Positions 25,624-34,244 of a DNA stretch of 64,000 nt are shown here, piece after piece. The translations under genes were made by a program, and so were the position numbers. The DNA lies in assembly GCF_014646515.1 (NCBI RefSeq), contig NZ_BMNK01000008.1, forward strand, positions 62,001-126,000, in the 5' to 3' direction. The notes beneath the pieces are model-generated. The model saw nothing but the letters and a program-made list of their open reading frames with translations, had not been told where the DNA came from and did no database searches. Position 1 is the stretch's first letter. The number at the start of each line of letters is the position of its first letter. Origin of the DNA: Nonomuraea glycinis (GTDB lineage Bacteria > Actinomycetota > Actinomycetes > Streptosporangiales > Streptosporangiaceae).

Positions 25624-26397
25624 GTGACAGACCTGGCGGCGGAGGCGGCCGCGCGCGGCGGCGTGGTGATCCGCGAGTTGCGGGAGTTCGCCGAGTGGGA
25701 GCGGGTGTACCGGCTCTTCGACGACATCTGGCATCCCGAACCGGGCAACGCGCCCGTGCCGATGGAGCTGCTGGTCGCCTTCTCGCACACGGGCGGGTAC
25801 GTGGCGGGCGCCTTCGAGGGCGACGCCCTCGTGGGCGCGTCGGTGGGGTTCCTGGCCGCGGATCGGACGCTGCACTCGCACGTCACCGGGGCGGTGATGG
25901 GACGCGGTGTCGGTCACGCGCTCAAGCTGCACCAGCGCGCCTGGTGCCGGGAGCGCGGGCTGGACCGGATCACCTGGACGTTCGACCCGCTGGTGCGCAG
26001 GAACGCGCACTTCAACCTGGTCAAGCTGGGCGCCAGGCCGGAGGCGTACCTGAGGAGTTTCTACGGCGTCATGGTCGACGCGATCAACGAGGGGGACGAG
26101 TCGGACCGGCTGCTGGCGGTCTGGCACCTGGCCGAGCCGCCCGGCGGCGAGGCGGTCGCGCCGGCGTGGCCGAGCGCGCTGGAGGCGGTGGACGAGCGGC
26201 CGGTCGTGACCGCGGTCCGCGGCCCGGTGGTGCTGGTGGCGACGCCGCGCGACATCGAGACCCTGCGGCGGGAAGATCCGGCGGCGGCGCGGGAGTGGCG
26301 GCTGGCCGTACGGGAGGCGCTCGGCGGGCCGCTCGGCCAAGGGGCCCGGGTCACGGGTTTCACCACCGACGGAAAATACATCCTGAATCATCGTTGA
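25624..26397 (+). CDS. GNAT-fold acyltransferase (COG3375-like)
   Basis: 257 aa, GTG start. VVIRELREFAEWERVYRLFD begins the fold, GAFEGDALVGASVGFLA is the central strand, and GRGVGHALKLHQRAWCRERG resembles the acetyl-CoA pyrophosphate loop. LDRITWTFDPLVRRNAHFNL and LGARPEAYLRSFYG are characteristic of the COG3375 group. The acceptor is unknown. It lies 33 bp after the dipeptidase gene, so joint transcription is likely. Confidence 0.82.
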   Translation: MTDLAAEAAARGGVVIRELREFAEWERVYRLFDDIWHPEPGNAPVPMELLVAFSHTGGYVAGAFEGDALVGASVGFLAADRTLHSHVTGAVMGRGVGHALKLHQRAWCRERGLDRITWTFDPLVRRNAHFNLVKLGARPEAYLRSFYGVMVDAINEGDESDRLLAVWHLAEPPGGEAVAPAWPSALEAVDERPVVTAVRGPVVLVATPRDIETLRREDPAAAREWRLAVREALGGPLGQGARVTGFTTDGKYILNHR

Positions 26398-26466
26398 CCG
26401 GGGTATTCCACCTGAGTTTCGGGTCTCTGTAATGTGGCGTTAAGGAAAGCGAGCAAGGAGAGCCGC

Positions 26467-27900
26467 ATGACGGAATTCACTCCAACGGTTCCTGCGCGAG
26501 TCCTACCCCCCGTCGCCATCCGTGATCTGCCCGACCCGCCTCGGTCGCAGTGGCGCATCATCGGCCCCGGCCTGGTGGGAGCGGGGGTCGGACTCGCCTC
26601 GGGCGAGTTCATCCTGTGGCCGTACATCGCCTCCCAGGTGGGCCTGGTGTTCATCTGGGGCGCCCTGATCGGCATCGTCACCCAGTGGTTCCTCAACATG
26701 GAGATCGAGCGCTACACGCTGGCCACCGGTGAGACCGCGCTCACCGGGTTCAGCCGGATGTGGAAACACTGGGGGCTCGTGTTCGTCCTCATGACGCTCG
26801 GCTCGAACGTCTGGCCGGGGTGGGTGACCACGTCGGCCACCATGGTGACCTACCTGACCGGCTCCGGCGAGGAGAGCGTGCGCTGGATCGCCATCGGCAT
26901 GCTGCTGGTGATCGCGCTGGGGCTGACGCTGGCGCCGGTCATCTACAACGCGCTGGAACGAGTGATCTTCGTCAAGATCGGCCTGGTGATCATCCTCGTG
27001 GTGGTCGCCATCATTTTCGCGATCACCGCCGAGAGCTGGGTGCAGCTCGGCCGCGGCCTGACCGTCGGCGCCCAGTTCCCGGTGCCGCCGCTGGACTTCG
27101 CCCTGCTCATGGGCGCCATCGCCTACGCGGGCGCGGGCGGCGGGCAGAACCTGTGCCAGAGCAACTGGATCCGCGACAAGGGCTTCGGCATGGGCCTGTA
27201 CGTGCCGCGCCTGGTCAGTCCGGTCACCGGGCAAGAGGAGGCCGCCGCGTCGACCGGCTTCCAGTTCGCGCCCACGAAGGCGAACCTGGACCGCTGGCGG
27301 GCCTGGTGGCGCTTCGCCAACATCGAGCAGGCGTCCACGTTCGCGCTGGTGTCGTTCCTGACGATCGCGCTGATGTCGATGCTGGCCTACTCCACCGTGT
27401 TCGGCCGGGAGGGCCTGGCCAACGGCATCGACTTCCTTCAGGTCGAGGGCCAGGTGCTGCAGGAGGTCGTGGCGCCGTGGTTCGGTGTGCTGTTCTGGGT
27501 GATCGGCGCGCTGGCGCTGTTCGCCTCGGCGATGGGCATCGTCGACTACACCTCGCGGCTGGCCTCGGACGTGCTCAAGACCGTCTACCTGCGCGACCGC
27601 GCCATCTCGGTCAACCGGATCTACTTCCTGCTGGTCTGGGGCGCCGCGGTGGTCGGCACGCTCATCCTGCTGGCGGGCTTCGACCAGCCGCTCATCCTGC
27701 TCGTGTTCTCGGCGAGCTTCGCGGCCGTGATGATGTTCGTCTACTCGATCCTGCTGATCATCCTGAACCGCAGGTCGCTGCCCGACGCCATCAAGGTCCG
27801 CTCCTACCGGCTCGGCGCGCTGATCTGGTCGGTGGCCTTCTTCGGCACGCTGACCGTCATCGTGGTGTTCCAGCAGATCCAGCGGATCTTCGGCGGCTGA
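26467..27900 (+). CDS. Divergent Nramp-like membrane transporter
   Basis: The ATG at 26467 with AAGGAG upstream is preferred to the open frame from 26434, giving 477 aa with about 11 membrane segments. Similarity to the Nramp/APC fold is seen in RIIGPGLVGAGVGLASGEFI at TM1. However, the metal-coordinating DPGN of TM1 is replaced by GLASGE, and the TM6 MPH motif by AYAGAGGGQN. A classical Mn/Fe substrate is therefore unlikely. A possible promoter has TAATGT at 26430-26435 with TTCCAC 18 bp upstream. A WYL regulator follows 52 bp later. Confidence 0.8.
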   Translation: MTEFTPTVPARVLPPVAIRDLPDPPRSQWRIIGPGLVGAGVGLASGEFILWPYIASQVGLVFIWGALIGIVTQWFLNMEIERYTLATGETALTGFSRMWKHWGLVFVLMTLGSNVWPGWVTTSATMVTYLTGSGEESVRWIAIGMLLVIALGLTLAPVIYNALERVIFVKIGLVIILVVVAIIFAITAESWVQLGRGLTVGAQFPVPPLDFALLMGAIAYAGAGGGQNLCQSNWIRDKGFGMGLYVPRLVSPVTGQEEAAASTGFQFAPTKANLDRWRAWWRFANIEQASTFALVSFLTIALMSMLAYSTVFGREGLANGIDFLQVEGQVLQEVVAPWFGVLFWVIGALALFASAMGIVDYTSRLASDVLKTVYLRDRAISVNRIYFLLVWGAAVVGTLILLAGFDQPLILLVFSASFAAVMMFVYSILLIILNRRSLPDAIKVRSYRLGALIWSVAFFGTLTVIVVFQQIQRIFGG

Positions 27901-27952
27901 CCGTGCTCAACGCGGAAGCCACCTTGCCGCGATAGCGGGCAGACTGGCAGGC

Positions 27953-28942
27953 ATGCTGACAACCTCGGCCCGCCTGCTCAAGCTGCTGTCGCTGCTCCAG
28001 GCGCACAAGGAGTGGTCCGGCCCCGAGCTGTCCGATCGGCTCGGGGTCTCGACCAGGACGATCCGCAACGACATCGATCGGCTGCGCGAGCTCGGCTACC
28101 CGGTGCACGCCACGCCCGGCGTCGCCGGCGGTTACCGGCTGGGCGCCGGGGCCGCGCTGCCGCCGCTGCTGCTCGACGACGAGGAGGCCGTGGCGGTCGC
28201 CGTCGGGCTCGGCAGGGCGGCGGGCGGCGGTGTGGCGGGCATCGAGGAGTCGTCGGTGCGCGCGCTGGCCAAGCTGGAGCAGGTGCTGCCGTCCCGGCTG
28301 CGGCGGCGGGTCGGCACGCTCAACGCCTTCACCGTGCAGATCCCCGGCAGGTCGCCGCTGGTGGCACCCGAGGTGCTGACCACGATCGCGAACGCGGCCC
28401 GCGACCGCGAGCGGCTCCGCTTCGACTACACCGGACACGACGGCGCCGGGAGCGTGCGGGACGTGGAGCCGTACCGGCTGGTGCACCGGCGGGGCCGGTG
28501 GTATCTCGTCGGCTATGACAGCGAGCGGAAGGACTGGCGGACCTTCCGGGTCGACCGCCTCAGGCCGCGCACGCCGACGGGTCCCCGCTTCACCGCGCGC
28601 GAGCTGCCCGCGGACGGCGATGTGGCGGCGTTCGTGGAGAAGGGCGTGAACACCGCCATGTGGCGGCATCGGGGGACCGTGCGCGTGCACCTCTCCGCGG
28701 CGGAACTGCGGGCCCGGCTGTCCTCCCCCGAGCTGGACGTCAAGCCGGTCGACGACGGCACCTGCCTGCTCCGGCTGGGCGGCGACGACCTCGTCGGGAT
28801 GGCCGCCTGGGTCGGCCTCCTCGGGGTGGACTTCGAGGTGCTCGACCCGCCCGAGCTGGCGGACGCCGTACGACTGCTGGCGGAGCGCTACGGCCGGGCG
28901 GTCGGCGGGGCCGTCAGCGCGCCTCCAGGTACGCCTGCCTGA
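27953..28942 (+). CDS. WYL-domain transcriptional regulator (YafY type)
   Basis: 329 aa. The N-terminal HTH_11 domain (ARLLKLLSLLQAHKEWSGPE, LGVSTRTIRNDIDRLRELGYPV) is followed by a WYL domain (RLRFDYTGHDG, VEPYRLVHRRGRWYLVGYDS, WRTFRVDRL) and a WCX-type C-terminal domain. These proteins sense ligands or nucleic acids and regulate local or DNA-damage genes. Its last 29 bases overlap the 3' end of the convergent acyl-CoA synthetase gene. The adjacent Nramp-like gene is a possible target. Confidence 0.92.
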   Translation: MLTTSARLLKLLSLLQAHKEWSGPELSDRLGVSTRTIRNDIDRLRELGYPVHATPGVAGGYRLGAGAALPPLLLDDEEAVAVAVGLGRAAGGGVAGIEESSVRALAKLEQVLPSRLRRRVGTLNAFTVQIPGRSPLVAPEVLTTIANAARDRERLRFDYTGHDGAGSVRDVEPYRLVHRRGRWYLVGYDSERKDWRTFRVDRLRPRTPTGPRFTARELPADGDVAAFVEKGVNTAMWRHRGTVRVHLSAAELRARLSSPELDVKPVDDGTCLLRLGGDDLVGMAAWVGLLGVDFEVLDPPELADAVRLLAERYGRAVGGAVSAPPGTPA

Positions 28943-30410
28943 CCTTGGAACGGGACAGCTTGCCCGTGGGGGTGCGGGGCAGCCGCTCGCGGTACTCGAT
29001 CACCCTCGGGTGCTTGAACTTGGCGATCCGCGGCCCGCAGTGGTCGAGCAGCCGGGCGGTGAGCTCGGGCCCCGGCGTGACGCCCTCGGCCGGCTCGACG
29101 AGGGCGACCACCTGGTGGCCCCACTCCTCGTCCGGCACCCCGATGACGGCCACGTCGGCCACCGCCGGGTGCTCCAGCAGTGCGGCCTCGATCTCGGCGG
29201 GATAGATGTTGACCCCGCCGGAGATGATCAGGTCGGTGCGCCGGTCGCACAGGAACAGGAAGCCGTCCTCGTCCAGATAGCCGATGTCGCCGGGGGCGTA
29301 CCACTCGCCGCGCATGCTGGCGGCGGTCTTGGCCCGGTCCTTGCGGTATTCGAAGGCGCCCAGGCCGGACTTGACGTGGATGAGGCCGGGCTCGCCCACG
29401 GGCACCTCCTCCCCCGCCGCGTCCAGGATCTTCGCCTCGAACGTGGGCGCGGGCCGGCCCACGGTGCCGGGCCTGGCCAGCCAGTCGTGCGGCCGGACGG
29501 CGAAGGCGATGGTGGACTCGGTGGAGCCGTAGTACTCGTACAGCACCGGCCCCCACCAGTCCATCATCGCCTGCTTGACCGCGACCGGGCAGGCGGCGGC
29601 GGTGTGGATGACCTGCCGGAGACTGGAGACGTCGAAGCGCTGCCTGACCTCCGCGGGCAGGCGCAGCATCCGGTGGAACATGGTCGGCACCATCATCGCG
29701 TTCGTCACCCGGTGCCGGTCGATCAGCTCCAGGACGGCGGCCGGCTCGAACCGGGGCGCGATCACCACGGTGTGCCCTAGATGCAGCGCGAACTGCGTGT
29801 GGGCGCACGGCGCGGAGTGGTACATCGGCGAGGTCACCAGGTGCACGCCGTCGCCCGGCCGCAGGTCGAGGACCTCGCCGAGGAACCAGGTGTAGAGCGG
29901 CACGATGCTCTCCGGCGCGGCGCCCGGCAGCGGGCGCTGCACCCCCTTGGGGAAGCCGGTGGTGCCGGAGGTGTACCACATGACCGCCCCGGCGGCCCGC
30001 TCCTCCGGCGCGGTGGCCGGCTGCCCCGCGGCCAGCCGGTCCGTCCCGATCTCGGCCCCCGGCACGGCCGCCGCCTCCGCCTCTCCCGCCACGACCAGCC
30101 TGGCGTCGCAGTCATCCAGGATGTACGCCACCTCGGCCTGGGTCAGATGCCAGTTGACGGGCACGTAGTACAGGCCGAGCTGCCCGGTGGCCATCAGCAT
30201 GACGATCGCGTCGAGGCCGTTGGGCAGCACGCCCGCCACGACGTCGCCGGTGGTGAGCCCGCGGTCGCGCAGCCCGTGTGACACCTGGTCGACCCTTGCG
30301 AGCAACTCGCCGTAGGTGGTCCGCGACCCGTCGGTGTCGATCACCGCGAGCCGGTCGGGGTCGGCCTGGGCGATCGCGTAGAAGCCGGGCAGCGCGCTGA
30401 CGTCCATCAC
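28914..30410 (-). CDS. Acyl-CoA synthetase (AMP-forming)
   Basis: 498 aa of the ANL superfamily. The P-loop motif is YTSGTTGFPKGV, the A5 motif YEYYGSTEST, the A7/A8 region GEWYAPGDIGYLDEDGFLFL then DRRTDLIISGGVNIYPAEIE, and the catalytic Lys lies in PRTPTGKLSRSKV. It would activate a carboxylic acid to its CoA ester. The start is GTG 30410 or ATG 30407; both overlap the stop of the dehydrogenase gene, so it is third in a tightly coupled leftward operon. Operon mates suggest a bulky or steroid/terpenoid-like acid, but this is inference. Confidence 0.92.
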   Translation of the reverse strand: MMDVSALPGFYAIAQADPDRLAVIDTDGSRTTYGELLARVDQVSHGLRDRGLTTGDVVAGVLPNGLDAIVMLMATGQLGLYYVPVNWHLTQAEVAYILDDCDARLVVAGEAEAAAVPGAEIGTDRLAAGQPATAPEERAAGAVMWYTSGTTGFPKGVQRPLPGAAPESIVPLYTWFLGEVLDLRPGDGVHLVTSPMYHSAPCAHTQFALHLGHTVVIAPRFEPAAVLELIDRHRVTNAMMVPTMFHRMLRLPAEVRQRFDVSSLRQVIHTAAACPVAVKQAMMDWWGPVLYEYYGSTESTIAFAVRPHDWLARPGTVGRPAPTFEAKILDAAGEEVPVGEPGLIHVKSGLGAFEYRKDRAKTAASMRGEWYAPGDIGYLDEDGFLFLCDRRTDLIISGGVNIYPAEIEAALLEHPAVADVAVIGVPDEEWGHQVVALVEPAEGVTPGPELTARLLDHCGPRIAKFKHPRVIEYRERLPRTPTGKLSRSKVRQAYLEAR

Positions 30411-31450
30411 AGCCCCAGGGACTCGGCGAGGCGGGCGCGGTGGACGCGGGGCGGGCCGAGCAGCACCTCGTCGGTCTTGGCCCGCTTGTAGAACAGGTGC
30501 GCGTCGTGCTCCCAGGTGTAGCCGATGCCGCCGTGCAGCAGCAGGTGGTCGCGGGCCACCTCGAAGCAGGCGCGGCCGACGTACGCCTGGGCCAGCGCGG
30601 CGGCCTCGGGCAGCTCGCCGGGTGACTCGTCGGCGGCCCAGGCGGCGTAGCGGACGATGGACTCGGCCTGTTCGAGCTTGCAGTGCATGTCGGCGAGCTT
30701 GTGCTTGACGCCCTGATAGGAGCCGATATATCGGCCGAAAGTCACCCGGACCTTGGCGTACGCCACGATGGCGTCCAGCGCGGCCCGCATCACGCCGAGC
30801 TGCTCGGCCGCCAGCGCCACCGCCAGCCGGTCGCCGACGCCGCCCTCGGTGCGGGGCCCGAGCACCCGCGCACGGGCGCCGGCGAGCTCCACCCTGGCCT
30901 GGCCCCGGGTGAGGTCGAGCGTCTCCAGCGCGGTCCTGGTGACGCCCTCGCCGGCGAGCTCGACGGCGACCATGATCACACCGTCTCCGGTCAGGGCGGG
31001 CGACACCAGCACGTCGGCCTCCATGCCGGACAGCACCTGGGCCAGTGTCCCGGTGACGGTGGCGGACTCCCCCGCGACCTCGTCCGCGATGAGGTCGATG
31101 GACGGCTGGGCGAGGGTGGCGGCGATCCGGCCTTCGGCGATCGCGGTGAGCAGCTCCTTGTCCGGCACCTCGGCCAGCGCGATGGCGGCGAACGTGGTGG
31201 CCAGGAAGGGGCCGGGCAGCAGCGCCGCGCCGGTCTCCTCCAGCACGACCGCCAGCTCGGCGAAGCCCGCGCCGGCTCCGCCGTACTCCTCGGCGACGAT
31301 CAGCCCGGACAGGCCGAGCTCGCCGGACAGGCGCGCGTACACCTCGGGGTCGTAGCCCTCGCGGACCTTGGGCAGCGGCGAGGCCGCGCCCAGGAAGGCG
31401 CGGACGGCCGCGCGCAGTTCCCGCTGCTCCTGGCTGAGTACGAGCTTCAC
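30407..31450 (-). CDS. Acyl-CoA dehydrogenase subunit (first of pair)
   Basis: 347 aa, a short acyl-CoA dehydrogenase. The N-terminal helical domain (LSQEQRELRAAVRAFL), middle domain and C-terminal helices (VTFGRYIGSYQGVKHKLADM, HGGIGYTWEHDAHLFYKRAK) are present. It overlaps the second dehydrogenase gene by 4 bp and the synthetase by 1-4 bp. Adjacent unequal ACAD genes in actinobacteria commonly encode alpha2-beta2 heterotetramers, as with mycobacterial FadE28-FadE29 in cholesterol side-chain breakdown. By that analogy this is probably one subunit of a heteromeric enzyme. Confidence 0.9.
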   Translation of the reverse strand: MKLVLSQEQRELRAAVRAFLGAASPLPKVREGYDPEVYARLSGELGLSGLIVAEEYGGAGAGFAELAVVLEETGAALLPGPFLATTFAAIALAEVPDKELLTAIAEGRIAATLAQPSIDLIADEVAGESATVTGTLAQVLSGMEADVLVSPALTGDGVIMVAVELAGEGVTRTALETLDLTRGQARVELAGARARVLGPRTEGGVGDRLAVALAAEQLGVMRAALDAIVAYAKVRVTFGRYIGSYQGVKHKLADMHCKLEQAESIVRYAAWAADESPGELPEAAALAQAYVGRACFEVARDHLLLHGGIGYTWEHDAHLFYKRAKTDEVLLGPPRVHRARLAESLGL

Positions 31451-32613
31451 GTCTGCGTCCCCACCTTCAGGTCCTTGAACGGCACGGTCTTGTCCACCCT
31501 CGGCTCGGGCGGCAGGTTGAGCACGCGGTCACCGATGATGTTGCGCATGATCTCGTTGGTGCCGCCGCCCAGGGCCATCCCGGGAGCGAGGCTGAGCGCG
31601 TGGCCGAGCGGGTGGCCGCCGACGACCGAGGCGGGGCCGGCCAGCCGGGTGGCGAGGTCGGCCTGGAACAGGTAGAGCTCGGCCAGCAGCAGCTTGGCGG
31701 CGCTGCCGCGGGCGCCGGGGAAGACACCCGCGTTGGTCTCCTGGGCCAGGCGCTGGTTGAACAGCGCCAGGGCGCGCGAGCGGATGTGCAGCTCGACGAG
31801 CTCGTCGCGGACCAGCGGGTCGCTGGTGTCGAGCACCTCGCGCAGCGCCGCCACGGAGGCAGGGTTGTCCTTCTGGCCGCCCATGCCGACGCCCGCCGAG
31901 ATCGACAGCCGCTCGTGCAGCAGCGTCGTGACCGCCACGCTCCAGCCGTCGTTGACCTCACCGACGCGGTGCTCGTCGGGGATCGGCACGTCATCGAAGA
32001 AGATCTCGTTGAAGTTCGCCCGGCCGCTCATGTCCCGGAGCGGCCTGACGGTGACGCCGGGGTGGCGCATGTCCACCACGAACATGGTCAGGCCCTTGTG
32101 CTTGGGCACGTCCACGTCGGTGCGGGCGAGCAGCAACCCCCAGTCGGCGTATTGGGCGACCGAGGTCCACACCTTCTGGCCGCTGACGATCCAGCCGCCG
32201 CCGTCGCGCACCGCCCTGGTCTGCAGGGCGGCCACGTCGCTGCCCGCGCCGGGCTCGGAGAACAGCTGGCACCAGATCTCCTCGCCGCGCAGCAGCGGCC
32301 GGACGAAGCGCGCGCGCTGCTCGTCGGTGCCGCGGTCGACCAGGGTGGGGCCGGTCATGCCGAGGCCGATGGAGAAGACGTACAGGGGCAGGGTGAAGTG
32401 GGTGGCCTCGGCGGCGAAGGCGCGCTCCTCGGCCTGGGTCAGGCCCTGGCCGCCCCACTGGCGCGGCCAGGTGATGCCGCTGTAGCCGGCGTCGTAGAGC
32501 TTGGCCATGAATTCCTTGGCCCGGGCGGTCGGATCGCCCTGCGGACGGTCGTCCGACGGGGTGTTGGCCACCAGCCAGGCCCTGGCGGTACGGCGGTAAT
32601 CAGTGAGATTCAC
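31447..32613 (-). CDS. Acyl-CoA dehydrogenase subunit (second of pair)
   Basis: 388 aa. Motifs include ITWPRQWGGQGLTQAEERAF, WCQLFSEPGAGSDVAALQTR (flavin/substrate-binding strand), VSGQKVWTSVAQYADWGLLL and ALGGGTNEIMRNIIGDRVL at the C-terminus. It is the promoter-proximal gene of the dehydrogenase-dehydrogenase-synthetase operon. FAD-dependent alpha,beta-desaturation of an acyl-CoA is expected. Upstream (32614-32772) lies a divergent control region with a 15-bp palindrome. On the minus strand TAGAGT at 32646-32651 is a plausible -10. Confidence 0.92.
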   Translation of the reverse strand: MNLTDYRRTARAWLVANTPSDDRPQGDPTARAKEFMAKLYDAGYSGITWPRQWGGQGLTQAEERAFAAEATHFTLPLYVFSIGLGMTGPTLVDRGTDEQRARFVRPLLRGEEIWCQLFSEPGAGSDVAALQTRAVRDGGGWIVSGQKVWTSVAQYADWGLLLARTDVDVPKHKGLTMFVVDMRHPGVTVRPLRDMSGRANFNEIFFDDVPIPDEHRVGEVNDGWSVAVTTLLHERLSISAGVGMGGQKDNPASVAALREVLDTSDPLVRDELVELHIRSRALALFNQRLAQETNAGVFPGARGSAAKLLLAELYLFQADLATRLAGPASVVGGHPLGHALSLAPGMALGGGTNEIMRNIIGDRVLNLPPEPRVDKTVPFKDLKVGTQT

Positions 32614-32668
32614 GTCGACTCCTCGGCATCAGTGCCCACTTACTCTAACCAGCGGCGCGGAGGGCGTA

Positions 32669-32683
32669 CAGAGCAATGCTCTG
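32669..32683. promoter_or_regulatory. Palindromic operator candidate before the fadE-fadE-fadD operon
   Basis: CAGAGCAATGCTCTG has 7-bp perfect arms around one central base. On the minus strand it overlaps the expected -35 region (CTGTAC, 18 bp before TAGAGT), a position suited to repression of the dehydrogenase operon. Confidence 0.45.
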
Positions 32684-32772
32684 GTGGTGCTTTATCCAGA
32701 TTTGTCGCTGAATCTCCGTTAACTGGCAACGATGCGGCTTAGTGTGATCACCTGGTCACCGGGGGGAAAGGT

Positions 32773-34107
32773 GTGATCAAGCGGTTCGGCACGTCCGTGC
32801 GCGCGCGGCTGACGGTGCTCGCCACCGTGGCCATGGCGCTGCTCTGCGTCGTGGTCAGCTCTCTCGTGCTCTACATAGTGCATGCCACGGCCGCCGAGGG
32901 ACAGCGGGCCGCGGTGACGAACGCCGCGCTGCGGGTGATCCACCTGATCGAGCGGGACCGGCTGCCCGACGTGCTGCGTTCCGGCCAGCCCAGCATCCAG
33001 GCGATCGACGGCCAGGGACGGGTGGCGTCCTCGACGCCGGACCTCGCCGGAGCGCCGCGCATGAGCACGCTCGAGCCGCCCCGTGGGACCAGACTGCTCC
33101 AGGAGAGGTGTGACCTGCCCCCGTTTCCCGGCCAGTGCAACGTCCTGGCCGTCTTCCGCGCCTACCGGTCGTCGGGTGACTGGCTGGTGTACAGCACGGA
33201 GAAGATGATCCCCTGGTACGTCACGCCGAGCCTGCCGACCGCCCTGCTCGTGCTCTCGTTCGGGCTGGTGGCGCTGACCTGGTTCGGCGTCTCGCGGATC
33301 GTGGCCGACACGCTCGCGCCGGTGGATCGGATCCGCACCTACCTGGCCGAGATCGCCGCCGGCGGCGGCGGCATGCGCGTGCCGGTGCCCGCCACCGACG
33401 ACGAGATCCGCGCCCTGGCCGTGACCGCGAACGACACGCTGGAGCGGCTGGAGGCGGCGATGGAGCAGCAGCGCAGGTTCGCCTCCGACGCCTCGCACGA
33501 CCTGCGCAGCCCGATCACCGCGATGCGCACCCGGATCGAGGAGGCCCTGCTCTACCCGGAGGACACCGACTGGCCCGCGACCGGCCAGGCCCTGCTGGCC
33601 AGCCTGGAGCGGCTGCAGGCCCTGGTCGCCGACCTGCTCACGCTGGCCAAGCTCGACGCGGGCACCCTGGCCGCCAAGGACCCGGTGGACCTGGCGGAGC
33701 TGGTCACCATGGAGACCGCCAGGCACCGCTCCAAGCTGATGGTCATCACGCTTCAGTCCGGCGTGACGGTCACCGGCGACCGGCTCAGGCTCGCCCGCCT
33801 GCTGACGAACCTGCTCGACAACGCCGAGCGGCACGCGGAGAAGATGATCTACGTCTCCGTCCGGAAGAACGACCAGGCCACGCTGGAAGTGCTGGACGAC
33901 GGCGGGGGCATCGCGCCCGAACAGCGCGAGGAGGTCTTCCGGCGGTTCACCAGGCTGGACGCCTCACGCAGCCGTGACGCCGGGGGCACCGGGCTCGGCC
34001 TGGCCATCGCGCGCGACGTCGCCGAGACGCACGGCGGCACTCTCACCATCGAGGACTCCGACAGCGGCGCCCGGTTCGTGCTGCGACTGCCGCTGCGGCA
34101 GGACTGA
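32773..34107 (+). CDS. Orphan sensor histidine kinase
   Basis: 444 aa, GTG start. There is one TM helix (about 13-35), an extracytoplasmic loop (about 36-150) with two Cys (ERCDLPPFPGQCN), and a second TM (about 158-177). A HAMP domain follows, then HisKA with the phospho-His in RRFASDASHDLRSPITAMRT, and HATPase_c (NLLDNAERHAEKMI, DDGGGIAPEQREEVFRRF, GGTGLGLAIARDVAETHGG). No response regulator gene is adjacent; the neighbours are the divergent dehydrogenase operon and a TetR gene. The decayed 3' end of a related kinase follows directly. Confidence 0.93.
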   Translation: MIKRFGTSVRARLTVLATVAMALLCVVVSSLVLYIVHATAAEGQRAAVTNAALRVIHLIERDRLPDVLRSGQPSIQAIDGQGRVASSTPDLAGAPRMSTLEPPRGTRLLQERCDLPPFPGQCNVLAVFRAYRSSGDWLVYSTEKMIPWYVTPSLPTALLVLSFGLVALTWFGVSRIVADTLAPVDRIRTYLAEIAAGGGGMRVPVPATDDEIRALAVTANDTLERLEAAMEQQRRFASDASHDLRSPITAMRTRIEEALLYPEDTDWPATGQALLASLERLQALVADLLTLAKLDAGTLAAKDPVDLAELVTMETARHRSKLMVITLQSGVTVTGDRLRLARLLTNLLDNAERHAEKMIYVSVRKNDQATLEVLDDGGGIAPEQREEVFRRFTRLDASRSRDAGGTGLGLAIARDVAETHGGTLTIEDSDSGARFVLRLPLRQD

Positions 34108-34148
34108 GCCGCACTGCGACCGCCGCTGCGACAGGGCGGCCCAGCGCC

Positions 34149-34244
34149 CGCGAGATAGCGCGCGCACATAACGTCTCTCTCACGATCGAAGACTCCGCCC
34201 CTGGTGCCCGCTTTGTCCTACAAATGACTTTGCGCAATGATTAA
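34149..34244 (+). pseudogene. Remnant of a second histidine kinase 3' end
   Basis: Translated in frame this 96-bp stretch reads AREIARAHNVSLTIEDS then GARFVLQMTLRND and a TAA stop. The intact kinase just upstream ends ARDVAETHGGTLTIEDSDS then GARFVLRLPLRQD and stop. About half of the aligned residues match, with the same spacing up to the stop. The remnant is less GC-rich than the gene. Only the ATPase-domain end survives; I see no start, His box or N/G1 boxes. Confidence 0.7.

Noticed and set aside
24052..26391. 779-codon minus-strand frame opposite the dipeptidase and GNAT genes
   Set aside because: Antisense shadow. The three plus-strand genes beneath it have clear family motifs.
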